From DAOTXL01 sp034435455 (GTDB taxonomy: Bacteria > Chloroflexota > Anaerolineae > JAAYZQ01): a stretch of 64,000 nt of DNA. The position numbers and the translations under genes are program-made. A model generated the notes under the pieces. The model was not told where the DNA came from. It was given only the letters and a program-made list of their open reading frames with translations, and made no database searches. Positions 15,573 to 23,073 of the stretch are shown piece by piece; position 1 is the stretch's first letter, and each line of letters begins with the position of its first letter. The stretch spans positions 1 through 64,000 of the forward strand of contig DAOTXL010000128.1 of assembly GCA_034435455.1 (NCBI GenBank), given 5' to 3'.

Positions 15573-17216
15573 ATGGCAACCGAAACCCATTTCTATCGTC
15601 AGGCAGAAAAGTGGCTTCACCGGCTGATGGAACTGAACCCGGTGAGCGCAACCCAACTCGGCGACCACCGGTGGGATGACCGGCTGGGCGATTACAGCGC
15701 CGAGGCTCTGGAGGGCCAGTACCGGGAGATGCTGGCTGCCCTGGCCGAGTTCCGCGCTATGGGCGCTGACGGTTTCCGGCTGGACACCCAGATCGACCAC
15801 CGGTTGGTTGTGACCATCATTGAGGCGTTTATCCGCCAGCACGAAAAGGTTCGCGCCCCGTGGCGCAACCCCGGCGGCTACCTGGAAGAGGCGTTGGGCG
15901 GCGTGGTGCTGCTGCTCCTCAAAGAGTTTGCCCCCCTGCCCGACCGGCTGCGCTCGGCCCTGGGCCGGGTGCGCCAGGTGCCCCGGGTGCTCCAACAGGC
16001 GCAGCAAAACCTCATCCCCGCCGAGGTGCCGCGTGTCTGGGCCGAAGTGGCGGTGGAACAGGCGCAACAGGCCCCCGGCCTCTTCCTGGGGCTGCTGCCG
16101 GCGCTGGCCGCTCAGGCCGCGCCGGAGCTCCAGGCCGACCTGGCCGGGGCCGGCCAGGTCGCAGCCGGGGCGATCCAGGGCTACCTTGGCTTCCTGCAAG
16201 ACCAGGTGCTCCCCCAGGCCAGGGGCGACTTTGCCGCCGGCCGCGACCTGTTCGACGAGATGCTCCGCCAGGAACACATGGTGGACTATGACAGCGACCG
16301 GCTGCTGGCCACCGGTTGGGAGCAGTTCCACCAGACGCGGGCCCAGATGGAAGCGGTGGCCCGGCAGATCGACCCCGGCAAGCCGGTGCGCGACATCCTG
16401 GAGGAAGCCAAGGCCGACCATCCCACCGCCGAGGGGCTGCTGGACGCCTACCGGCAGGCTATGGCCGACATCCGCCAGTACGTCATAGACCACGACATCG
16501 CCACCGTCCCGCCGGGTGAGTCGCTGCGCATCGTCGAAACACCGTTTTACATGCGCCCCCTCATCCCTTATGCCGCCTACATGCCCCCCGGCATCCTGGA
16601 GGAGCAGCAGGACGGTGTCTTTTTGGTCACCCCGGTGGACCCCAATGCGCCGCCGGAGGAGCAGGAACAAAAGCTCAAGGGCCATAGCCGGTCCAAGCTG
16701 CCGATCACGGCGCTGCACGAAGCCTATCCCGGCCATCACCTGCAACTGGTGTATGCCAACTGCACCGAGACGGTCCCGCGCCGTATGGGCTCTTTTCTGG
16801 CCACCCTGTTCATCGAAGGCTGGGCCTTTTACTGCGAAGAACTGCTGGAGCAGATGGGCTATATCGCCGAACCGGTGCAGCGGCTGGGGCGGCTGGCGGA
16901 CCAGTTATGGCGGGCAGCCCGCATCATCCTCGACGTCTCGCTGCACACCAGAGGGATGGGCGTGGACCAGGCGGTGGATTTCCTGGTCAGAGAGTGCCAG
17001 TTGGAGCCGACCAACGCCCTGGCCGAGGTACGGCGCTACACCCAGTCGCCCACCCAGCCGCAATCGTACCTGATGGGCAAGCTGGCCATCCTGGACCTGA
17101 TCGCCGACTATCGCCGCGCCCACCCCGACGCCTCCCTGCGCCAGGTCCACGACACCATCCTGCGCTGCGGCTCCTTGCCGCCCCGGTTGATGCGCCGGCA
17201 GCTTGGGCTGGATTGA
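15573..17216 (+). CDS. DUF885 family protein (M1-like metallopeptidase fold)
   Basis: 547 residues, soluble and without a signal peptide. The zinc-type motif HEAYPGHHLQ (HExxxGHH) is followed ~50 residues later by EGWAFYCEEL, which supplies the third ligand in this family. Large helical N-terminal region. These proteins are annotated as putative carboxypeptidase- or dipeptidase-like enzymes; the substrate is unknown. ATG 15573 follows GGGAGGAAGAC. First gene of a plus-strand series with an exonuclease, a PatB-like lyase and an MFS exporter. Confidence 0.85.
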   Translation: MATETHFYRQAEKWLHRLMELNPVSATQLGDHRWDDRLGDYSAEALEGQYREMLAALAEFRAMGADGFRLDTQIDHRLVVTIIEAFIRQHEKVRAPWRNPGGYLEEALGGVVLLLLKEFAPLPDRLRSALGRVRQVPRVLQQAQQNLIPAEVPRVWAEVAVEQAQQAPGLFLGLLPALAAQAAPELQADLAGAGQVAAGAIQGYLGFLQDQVLPQARGDFAAGRDLFDEMLRQEHMVDYDSDRLLATGWEQFHQTRAQMEAVARQIDPGKPVRDILEEAKADHPTAEGLLDAYRQAMADIRQYVIDHDIATVPPGESLRIVETPFYMRPLIPYAAYMPPGILEEQQDGVFLVTPVDPNAPPEEQEQKLKGHSRSKLPITALHEAYPGHHLQLVYANCTETVPRRMGSFLATLFIEGWAFYCEELLEQMGYIAEPVQRLGRLADQLWRAARIILDVSLHTRGMGVDQAVDFLVRECQLEPTNALAEVRRYTQSPTQPQSYLMGKLAILDLIADYRRAHPDASLRQVHDTILRCGSLPPRLMRRQLGLD

Positions 17217-17322
17217 AAGGCAACGAAAGACAGGACGGGCGGTGGGCCGGCCATCCGCCGGCCCCCTCCTGGGCGGCCGAGGCAACGGGCAGGGAATCAG
17301 GGCCTTTCTGGTGAAAGAAGGG

Positions 17323-17895
17323 ATGGCCAAAAAACAAGACAGAATCCTGGTGGTTGACCTCGAATCTACCTGCTGGGAAGGCGGCCCACCGCCGGGGCAG
17401 GACAGTGAGATCATTGAGATCGGCCTGTGTGTGCTGGATGTGGCCACCTGTCGGCGTCTGGAGAGCCGCAGCCTCCTCGTCCGGCCGGTCCATTCGACGG
17501 TCGGCGACCACTGCACCCGGTTGACGACCCTGACGCAGGAGGAGGTGGCCAGGGGCATATCGTTCCCCGAAGCCTGTCGCATTTTGCAGGAAGAGTATCA
17601 GGCGAGGGAACGGGTGTGGGCCAGCTACGGCGACTATGACCGCAAGATGTTTCAACGCCAGTGCCAGGCCCACGGCGTGGACTATCCCTTCGGCGACCGG
17701 CATCTCAACGTCAAGAGCCTGTTTGCGCTGGTGTACAACCTGCCCCGCGAGGTAGGGCTGGACGAGGCGATGCAGCAACTCGGCTTTCCGCTGGAGGGCA
17801 CCCACCATCGCGGCAGCGACGACGCCTGGAACATCGCCCGCATCCTAGGGCATATCCTGCTCCAGGCCCGGGGACAAGGTGGGAGGAAGCCATGA
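17323..17895 (+). CDS. 3'-5' exonuclease, DEDDh (RNase T / DnaQ-like)
   Basis: 190 residues. Exo I motif VVDLESTCWEG (Asp-x-Glu), Exo II region ASYGDYD, and Exo III HRGSDDAWNIA (His...Asp of DEDDh). The T-C-W variant after the DxE resembles the KapD/ERI1 exonuclease subgroup. ATG 17323 is the first that keeps Exo I near the N-terminus; an in-frame extension into the upstream gene end is unlikely. The stop overlaps the next start (ATGA at 17892). Confidence 0.85.
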   Translation: MAKKQDRILVVDLESTCWEGGPPPGQDSEIIEIGLCVLDVATCRRLESRSLLVRPVHSTVGDHCTRLTTLTQEEVARGISFPEACRILQEEYQARERVWASYGDYDRKMFQRQCQAHGVDYPFGDRHLNVKSLFALVYNLPREVGLDEAMQQLGFPLEGTHHRGSDDAWNIARILGHILLQARGQGGRKP

Positions 17896-19055
17896 CCTAC
17901 GACCTGGACCGCGTCATCGAACGGCGCACCTCCGACAGCATAAAATGGCGGCTCTACGGCGACGAGGTGCTGCCCCTGTGGGTGGCCGACATGGACTTTC
18001 CGGCGCCGGAACCGGTGCTCCGGGCGCTGCACGAACGGGTAGAGCATGGCATTTTCGGCTACGGCGTCGAACCGCCTGAACTGCGGCCTCTGCTGGTGGA
18101 CCGCCTGCAACGGCTCTACGGCTGGCAGGTGCCGCCCGAGGCGCTGCTCTTTTTGCCCGGCGTCATATCGGGCTTTAACCTGGCCGCCCGCACCGTGACC
18201 CGGCCGGGCGATGGGGTGTTGGTGCAGACGCCGATCTACTACCCCATCCTGCGCGTGCCGCAGAACGTCGGGCTGGTCCTCCACGGCATGGAATTGACCC
18301 GCCGGCCTGATGGGCAGTACGAGATTGACCTGGACCGTTTTGAGGCAACCATTACCGACCGGACCCGCATCCTGATCCTGTGCAACCCCCACAACCCGGT
18401 GGGCCGCGTCTTTCGCCGTGACGAACTGGAGCGGATGGCCGAGATCTGCCTGCGCCATAATGTCCTCATCTGTTCCGACGAGATCCACGGCGACCTGGTG
18501 TTCACCGGCCATCAGCACCTGCCCATCGCCGCCCTCTCGCCGGAGGTGGCGGCGCAGACGGTTACGCTGCTGGCCCCCAGCAAGACCTACAACATCGCTG
18601 GGTTGCACTGTGCGGTGGCGATCATCCCCAACGCCGAACTGCGGCAGCGGTTCCAGGCCGCCCGCGCCGACCTGGTGCCCGGCGTAGATGTGTTGGGCTA
18701 TGTCGCCATGCTGGCCGCCTATCGCGACGGTGGGCCGTGGCTGGCGGCCGTGCTCCGCTATCTGGAAGACAACCGCGATTTCCTGTTCGAATATGTGAAC
18801 GCCCACCTGCCCGGCGTGACGATGGCCAAGCCGGAGGGGACCTACCTGGCCTGGCTCGACTGTCGGGGGGCGGGCCTGCCCGACAACCCCCATCGCTTCT
18901 TCCTGAAAAAGGCCCGCGTTGCGGTGAACGATGGGGCGACCTTTGGCCCCGGCGGCGAGGGGTTTGTGCGGCTGAACTTTGCCTGCCCCCGGGCAACGTT
19001 ACTGGCGGCACTGGAGCGGATGAGGGCGGCGCTGGAATCTGTTCCCCCTCTGTAA
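17892..19055 (+). CDS. patB: PatB/MalY-type C-S lyase (aminotransferase class I/II)
   Basis: 387 residues. PLP enzyme: N-terminal WRLYGDEVLPLWVADMDFP and YGVEPPELR, PLP aspartate region CNPHNPVGRVF, PLP lysine in LLAPSKTYNIAGL, arginine near LNFACPR. This pattern is typical of MalY/PatB cystathionine beta-lyases, which split C-S bonds of cystathionine or cysteine conjugates. The exact substrate is inferred. It overlaps the exonuclease gene by 4 nt. Confidence 0.85.
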   Translation: MTYDLDRVIERRTSDSIKWRLYGDEVLPLWVADMDFPAPEPVLRALHERVEHGIFGYGVEPPELRPLLVDRLQRLYGWQVPPEALLFLPGVISGFNLAARTVTRPGDGVLVQTPIYYPILRVPQNVGLVLHGMELTRRPDGQYEIDLDRFEATITDRTRILILCNPHNPVGRVFRRDELERMAEICLRHNVLICSDEIHGDLVFTGHQHLPIAALSPEVAAQTVTLLAPSKTYNIAGLHCAVAIIPNAELRQRFQAARADLVPGVDVLGYVAMLAAYRDGGPWLAAVLRYLEDNRDFLFEYVNAHLPGVTMAKPEGTYLAWLDCRGAGLPDNPHRFFLKKARVAVNDGATFGPGGEGFVRLNFACPRATLLAALERMRAALESVPPL

Positions 19056-19073
19056 CCCCTCAGGTGGGCAATT

Positions 19074-19112
19074 TGTTCACCACAAAGGACACAAAGAATC
19101 CAAGAGAAAAAC
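19074..19112. repeat. Interspersed CACAAAGGACAC-type repeat
   Basis: TTCACCACAAAGGACACAAAG followed by an A-rich tail lies between the PatB and MFS genes. The segment up to the MFS ATG is short, so it also forms the 5' leader of that gene. Confidence 0.55.
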
Positions 19113-19116
19113 CTTT

Positions 19117-20460
19117 ATGGCAAAAGCTGGAACAAGAAACGGCGTGGCCGCGGCCCAGGCGGTTCCGGCCGGCCGGAACCGCCCCTCCACGTTCCGCGCC
19201 CTGCGCCACCGCAACTTTCGCCTCTTCTTTTTCGGCCAGATGATCTCCCTGGTCGGCACCTGGATGCAGACCATCGCCCAACAGTGGCTGGTCTATCGTC
19301 TGACCGGCTCGGCGACGATGCTGGGGACGGTCAGCCTGCTGGGGGTGCTGCCGCTGCTGCCCATGTCGTTGTGGGGTGGGTCGTTGGCCGATCGCTTCCC
19401 CAAACGGACGATCATCGTCATCACCCAGACGGTGATGATGGTCCTGGCCTTTCTCCTGGCGGCGTTGACCTGGAGCAGCGCGGTGCAGGTGTGGCACGTG
19501 CTGGTGCTGGCGGTGGCGCTGGCGGCAGCCAACGCCGTGGATATCCCTGCCCGCCAGGCGTTCATCGTGGAGATGGTCGAGGGCAAAGAGGACCTGACCA
19601 ATGCCATTGCCCTGAACTCGGCCATTTTCAACGGGGCCCGGGCCGTCGGCCCGGCCCTGGCCGGCGCCGCCGTGGCGACGACGGGGGAGGCGGGCGCCTT
19701 TTTCATCAACGGCGCGTCCTTTATCGCCGTGATTGCCGGGCTGTTGCTGATGCGTCTGTCGCCTCAGCCCCCTGCTCCCCGCCAGGCCAGGCTCGGCTCC
19801 CACCTGGAGGAGGCGGTCCGCTATGTGCGGGGCCAGCAGACGGTGCTGGTGCTCATCAGCCTGGTGGCCGTCTCGGCCTTTCTCTCGATGCCTTATTCGA
19901 CCCTGATGCCGGTCTTTGCCAGGGATGTGCTGAACGAGAGCGCCCGACCGTTGCTCGAACTGGTGTGCAGCGGGGCCGCCGCCATGGGCGTCTCCTGCCG
20001 GTCGCCCGACGCCCTGACCTATGGCCTGCTGATGGCAGCTACCGGCCTGGGGGCGGTGACGGGGGCGCTGTTCGTCGCCTCGCTGCCATCCGACGCGCGG
20101 CGGGGACGGTTGCTGACGCTGGGGAACCTGGGCTTTCCGGCCCTGGTGGTGGCCCTGGCCCTGTCGCGCTCCTTTGCCTTGTCGTTGGCCCTGTTGGCAG
20201 GCGTCGGCTTTTGCTTTGTCACCCAGAACGCGCTGGCCAATACCCTGATCCAGGTTGTCGTGCCCGATGAGCTGCGGGGGCGGGTGATGAGCTTTTATTC
20301 GCTGACCTTTCAGGGGATGATGCGCCTGGGGGGGATGCAGGCCGGGGTGATGGGGGATGCCCTGGGTGCGCCGTTCGCCGTGGGGATCGGCGCCGTGGTC
20401 TGCCTGGCCTATGGCCTGTTCGTGGCCTGGCGTTTCCCGCGGGTGCAGCGGATGGCGTGA
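19117..20460 (+). CDS. MFS transporter, EntS-like (MFS_3) exporter
   Basis: 447 residues with about 11-12 hydrophobic segments. The N-terminal FRALRHRNFRLFFFGQMISL is the characteristic entry of the EntS/MFS_3 group, followed by the loop GGSLADRFPKR and a cytosolic central loop with EEAVRYVRGQ. This group exports siderophores, macrolides or other small molecules; the substrate here is unknown. The first ATG (19117) lies right after a dispersed repeat, and the first ~20 residues are not hydrophobic, so the true start could be a little downstream. Confidence 0.85.
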   Translation: MAKAGTRNGVAAAQAVPAGRNRPSTFRALRHRNFRLFFFGQMISLVGTWMQTIAQQWLVYRLTGSATMLGTVSLLGVLPLLPMSLWGGSLADRFPKRTIIVITQTVMMVLAFLLAALTWSSAVQVWHVLVLAVALAAANAVDIPARQAFIVEMVEGKEDLTNAIALNSAIFNGARAVGPALAGAAVATTGEAGAFFINGASFIAVIAGLLLMRLSPQPPAPRQARLGSHLEEAVRYVRGQQTVLVLISLVAVSAFLSMPYSTLMPVFARDVLNESARPLLELVCSGAAAMGVSCRSPDALTYGLLMAATGLGAVTGALFVASLPSDARRGRLLTLGNLGFPALVVALALSRSFALSLALLAGVGFCFVTQNALANTLIQVVVPDELRGRVMSFYSLTFQGMMRLGGMQAGVMGDALGAPFAVGIGAVVCLAYGLFVAWRFPRVQRMA

Positions 20461-20533
20461 TGGTCGCCTGGCCGGGTGGCTGTCTGGCCGCCCTGATGCT
20501 CTCGATAAGGGCTTTATTCCTCAGAGCCGGTCT

Positions 20534-20619
20534 GAAAACCACTAAGGACACGAAGGACACAAAGAATTTCTGTCAATTTCCTCCCACTTCTTTGCCCTGT
20601 GCGCCTTCGTGGTAGACTT
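20534..20619. repeat. Interspersed CACGAAGGACAC repeat running into the selB 3' end
   Basis: ACCACTAAGGACACGAAGGAC followed by further copies and the antisense of GTGCGCCTTCGTGGT. The minus-strand reading of this repeat supplies the last ~25 codons of selB (tail ending SLCPSCP). Confidence 0.6.
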
Positions 20620-22560
20620 TTCAGACAAGCTCTCAGCGGCCGATAAGGCCTGCTGTTTCGCCGGCCCCAACACCCGTTCATCCCCTACCCGGCGGGTGAT
20701 CTGGTGCTTATCCAGGTGATCCAGCAGGGCCATGATGTACCGGCGCGAGGTCGAGAACATGTCTCGCGCCTGCCCCACGGTGATGCTGCCCTCCTGTTCG
20801 ATCCAGGCCACGATCTGGCCGACGATCTCTTCATAGACCGGGCGCAAAAAGAGCACGTCGTCTCCCACGTCAACCAGATCGCCCCGCTCGACCAGCGCCC
20901 GCAGCAGTTCGGCGTTCACGCCATAATTACGGGCTGCCTGCCCGCCGGTGGGCGGGGTGTAGGGGTTCTGCCGGTGGGCCTGTAACAGGCGTTGGGCATT
21001 GGCCTCCTGTTCGGCTGTGAACCGGATCTGGTGGGTCGGCAGGCGCACCCCGGCCGTCTCTTCCACAATCGCCCCCCCGGCCGCCGCCCGGCCCACCGCA
21101 TGGCGGAAGAGCCGGGGCTCCAGGTTCAACCGGCTGCGCAACTCCTCCTTGGGTACGGTGCGTCGCAAAGGGAAGCGGTGGTGATAGTCGCCCACCAGCC
21201 GGGCCATCTCCGCCAGCAACTGTTGCCAGCCGGCCTGGGAGGCCACATAGACGCCGGAGGAGATCAGGGGGGCATCGGCCTCCGCGCCGAACAGGATCGC
21301 CTCGTTGGCGTCAGACAGGGCCCGGATCGCCGCTTCGAGCTGGGCGGGCGACAGGCCGGTCCATTCCAGGAGCCAGGGCGTTTCGATGGGCAGCTTGGCT
21401 CCCAGGACCTGCCGCACAATCTCTGGAGGGGTTCCGCGCTCCATCGCTTCTAGAGAGGAGAGGACGGCTGGTTGGAACCGGGGGTGGCGGAGGGGGTGGG
21501 GGTCGAGCACCACACCTCCACCCACGGTAGCACCGCTTGCCGGGCGGCGCAGGATGAAGCGGTCTCCTCTGACGGCAGCGATGGGGGACAGGAGAAAGAT
21601 CTGCGCCGGTCCGGTTTCGCCAGGGGCCAGGGCGTCGGCGGTCAGCAGTCGGACCTTGACGGTGACGTCGGCAGAGCCGATGAAAAGCCGCCCGACTGTG
21701 CCGTCACTCACCGCTTCTGGCGAGCGGGGCAGGCACCGCAGCCGGACATCGAGGCGCCTGGTAGGGCGCATCCGGCCGGGAATGGTCAGCAGGTCCCCCC
21801 GCTTCAGATCCCCGACGGCCACGTTGGTCAGATTGACGGCGACCCGTGTGCCGGGCCTGGCCGTCTCGACCCGGCGTTTGTGGGTTTCCAGGGTGCGGAT
21901 GCGGCTTTTTATGCCGGCAGGCAAAATCTCTACCTCCTGGCCGACGGTCAGCGTGCCGTCCAGGCAGGTCCCCGTCACCACGGTGCCGAACCCGGCGATG
22001 CTGAAGGCCCGGTCGATCCACAGCCGGGGGCGTCCCAGGTCGGGGCGCGGCGCCGTCTCCGACAGCACCTGCTCCAGCGCGGCCACCAGATCGGCCAGGC
22101 CCTGTCCGTTGACCGCCGAGACAGGGACCAGAGGGGAGTGGGCCAGGGTTGTGCCGGCCAACGCTTCCCTGACCTCCTCGATAGCCAGATCTCGGAGCTC
22201 CGCGTCTACCAGATCGGTCTTGGTAATGGCCACCACCCCTTTTTGCACCTGGAGCAGGTCCAGGATGGCCAGGTGCTCCCAGGTCTGGGGCATCATCCCA
22301 TCGTTGGCCGCGACGACCAGCAGGGCGGCATCAATGCAGCCCACCCCGGCGAGCATGTTCTTGAGAAACCGCTCGTGGCCCGGGACATCCACAATGCTGA
22401 TCTCCTGGCCGCCGGGCAGGCGGAGCCAGGCGAACCCCAGGTCGGTGGTCATGCCCCGCGCCTTTTCTTCCGGCAGGCGGTCGGGGTCAATGCCGGTCAG
22501 CGCCTTGACCAGGCGCGACTTGCCGTGGTTTACATGTCCGGCTGTGCCTACAACGTACAT
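20542..22560 (-). CDS. selB: Selenocysteine-specific elongation factor SelB
   Basis: 672 residues. It delivers Sec-tRNA to ribosomes stalled at a SECIS element. GTPase domain: GTAGHVNHGKSRLVKALTG (P-loop, with Asn11 where Asp is usual), switch I EKARGMTTDLGF, DVPGHERFLKNML, base recognition TKTD. Then beta-barrel domains and four C-terminal winged helices, the last with MFSTSRRYIMALLDHLD and TRRVGDERVL, i.e. the SECIS-binding part is intact. Start chosen at MYVVGTAGH (22560); an upstream ATG at 22596 lies inside the tRNA gene. The tail after the last winged helix (~25 residues) is translated from a dispersed repeat. The tRNA gene ends 11 nt upstream. Confidence 0.95.
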   Translation of the reverse strand: MYVVGTAGHVNHGKSRLVKALTGIDPDRLPEEKARGMTTDLGFAWLRLPGGQEISIVDVPGHERFLKNMLAGVGCIDAALLVVAANDGMMPQTWEHLAILDLLQVQKGVVAITKTDLVDAELRDLAIEEVREALAGTTLAHSPLVPVSAVNGQGLADLVAALEQVLSETAPRPDLGRPRLWIDRAFSIAGFGTVVTGTCLDGTLTVGQEVEILPAGIKSRIRTLETHKRRVETARPGTRVAVNLTNVAVGDLKRGDLLTIPGRMRPTRRLDVRLRCLPRSPEAVSDGTVGRLFIGSADVTVKVRLLTADALAPGETGPAQIFLLSPIAAVRGDRFILRRPASGATVGGGVVLDPHPLRHPRFQPAVLSSLEAMERGTPPEIVRQVLGAKLPIETPWLLEWTGLSPAQLEAAIRALSDANEAILFGAEADAPLISSGVYVASQAGWQQLLAEMARLVGDYHHRFPLRRTVPKEELRSRLNLEPRLFRHAVGRAAAGGAIVEETAGVRLPTHQIRFTAEQEANAQRLLQAHRQNPYTPPTGGQAARNYGVNAELLRALVERGDLVDVGDDVLFLRPVYEEIVGQIVAWIEQEGSITVGQARDMFSTSRRYIMALLDHLDKHQITRRVGDERVLGPAKQQALSAAESLSEKSTTKAHRAKKWEEIDRNSLCPSCP

Positions 22561-22571
22561 TTCTTTGCCAA

Positions 22572-22663
22572 AGAGGGCGGAGGGAATCGAACCCACCCTG
22601 GCTTGCAGCGCAAGCCCAGCTCACGATTTTGCAGACCGTGGGGAACCCAGTTCCATCGCCCTC
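22572..22663 (-). tRNA. selC: Selenocysteine-type tRNA with anticodon GCA (cysteine codons UGC/UGU)
   Basis: A cloverleaf can be drawn: 7-bp acceptor GAGGGCG/CGCCCTC, short D stem GGAAC/GTTCC, 6-bp anticodon stem CACGGT/ATCGTG with 7-nt loop CTGCAAA, long variable arm with GCTTGC/GCAAGC plus further pairs, and T arm GTGGG-TTCGATT-CCCTC with one T-T mismatch. The long extra arm, 6-bp anticodon stem and position next to selB point to tRNA-Sec. The anticodon at 22630-22632 reads GCA, not TCA. The base after the acceptor is T (U73, usual for tRNA-Cys) rather than G, and CCA is not encoded. Acceptor plus T branch is 12 bp, not the 13 usual for bacterial tRNA-Sec. Confidence 0.72.
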
Positions 22664-22673
22664 AAAGACAGGG

Positions 22674-22757
22674 GTAGGATGGCCTTTTCAGCCATCCGGG
22701 GCAGGCTGGAAGGCCTGCCCTACCGGGCCATCCGGGGCAGGCTGGAAAGCCTGCCCC
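22674..22757. repeat. REPIN plus extra palindrome between molbindin gene and tRNA
   Basis: Plus-oriented GTAG + GATGGC-CTTTTCA-GCCATC (22674-22697) is followed head to head by an inverted unit GGGCAGGC...GCCTGCCCTAC (22698-22723). A third palindrome without the terminal CTAC runs to 22757. The elements occupy the region where a private tRNA promoter would lie, so the tRNA is probably co-transcribed with the upstream selenium genes. Confidence 0.65.
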
Positions 22758-22761
22758 ACTC

Positions 22762-22971
22762 TTACGCTTTGACCGGCAGGACGTGGACCGCTTTGATGAA
22801 CAGCTCTACCTCGTCGCCGACCTCGAGCTCCATCTCCTCCAGCGATTCGACGGTAATGACCGAGCTCATCACCGATTCGGCCGGGATGACGAGCTTGATC
22901 TGGGCCATCACGTCGCCGCGCTTGATGGCGGTCACCTGGGCCTTCAACCGGTTCCGTGCACCGACCTTCAT
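22762..22971 (-). CDS. mop: Molbindin (single TOBE domain, Mop family)
   Basis: 69 residues, one complete TOBE/Mop domain: GARNRLKAQVTAIKRGDVMA, then SVITVESLEEMELEVGDEVE and FIKAVHVLPVK. Mop proteins bind molybdate or tungstate in oligomers and store or sense it. A GGAGGTG ribosome site precedes the ATG. Its place inside a selenium gene set fits molybdenum- and selenium-dependent enzymes such as formate dehydrogenase or molybdenum hydroxylases, none of which is in the window. Confidence 0.9.
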   Translation of the reverse strand: MKVGARNRLKAQVTAIKRGDVMAQIKLVIPAESVMSSVITVESLEEMELEVGDEVELFIKAVHVLPVKA

Positions 22972-23073
22972 GTTTTTTCACCTCCGTTCATCCTGGCCCG
23001 GACAGGCCGGAACCGAAAACTACCCACTTGCGCACCAGCCCTTGCCCGTGCGCGGCATGGCTGGTGAGGTGCG

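Noticed and set aside
15336..16745. A 469-codon open frame on the minus strand opposite the DUF885 gene
   Set aside because: Antisense shadow; its upstream part overlaps the HExxxGHH motif of the real gene and shows no domain.
22572..22663. Ordinary tRNA-Cys, tRNA-Ser or tRNA-Leu
   Set aside because: A plain tRNA-Cys has a short variable loop; Ser and Leu tRNAs have other anticodons. The long arm, 6-bp anticodon stem and selB neighbour favour a Sec-type tRNA, though a hybrid Cys tRNA stays possible.
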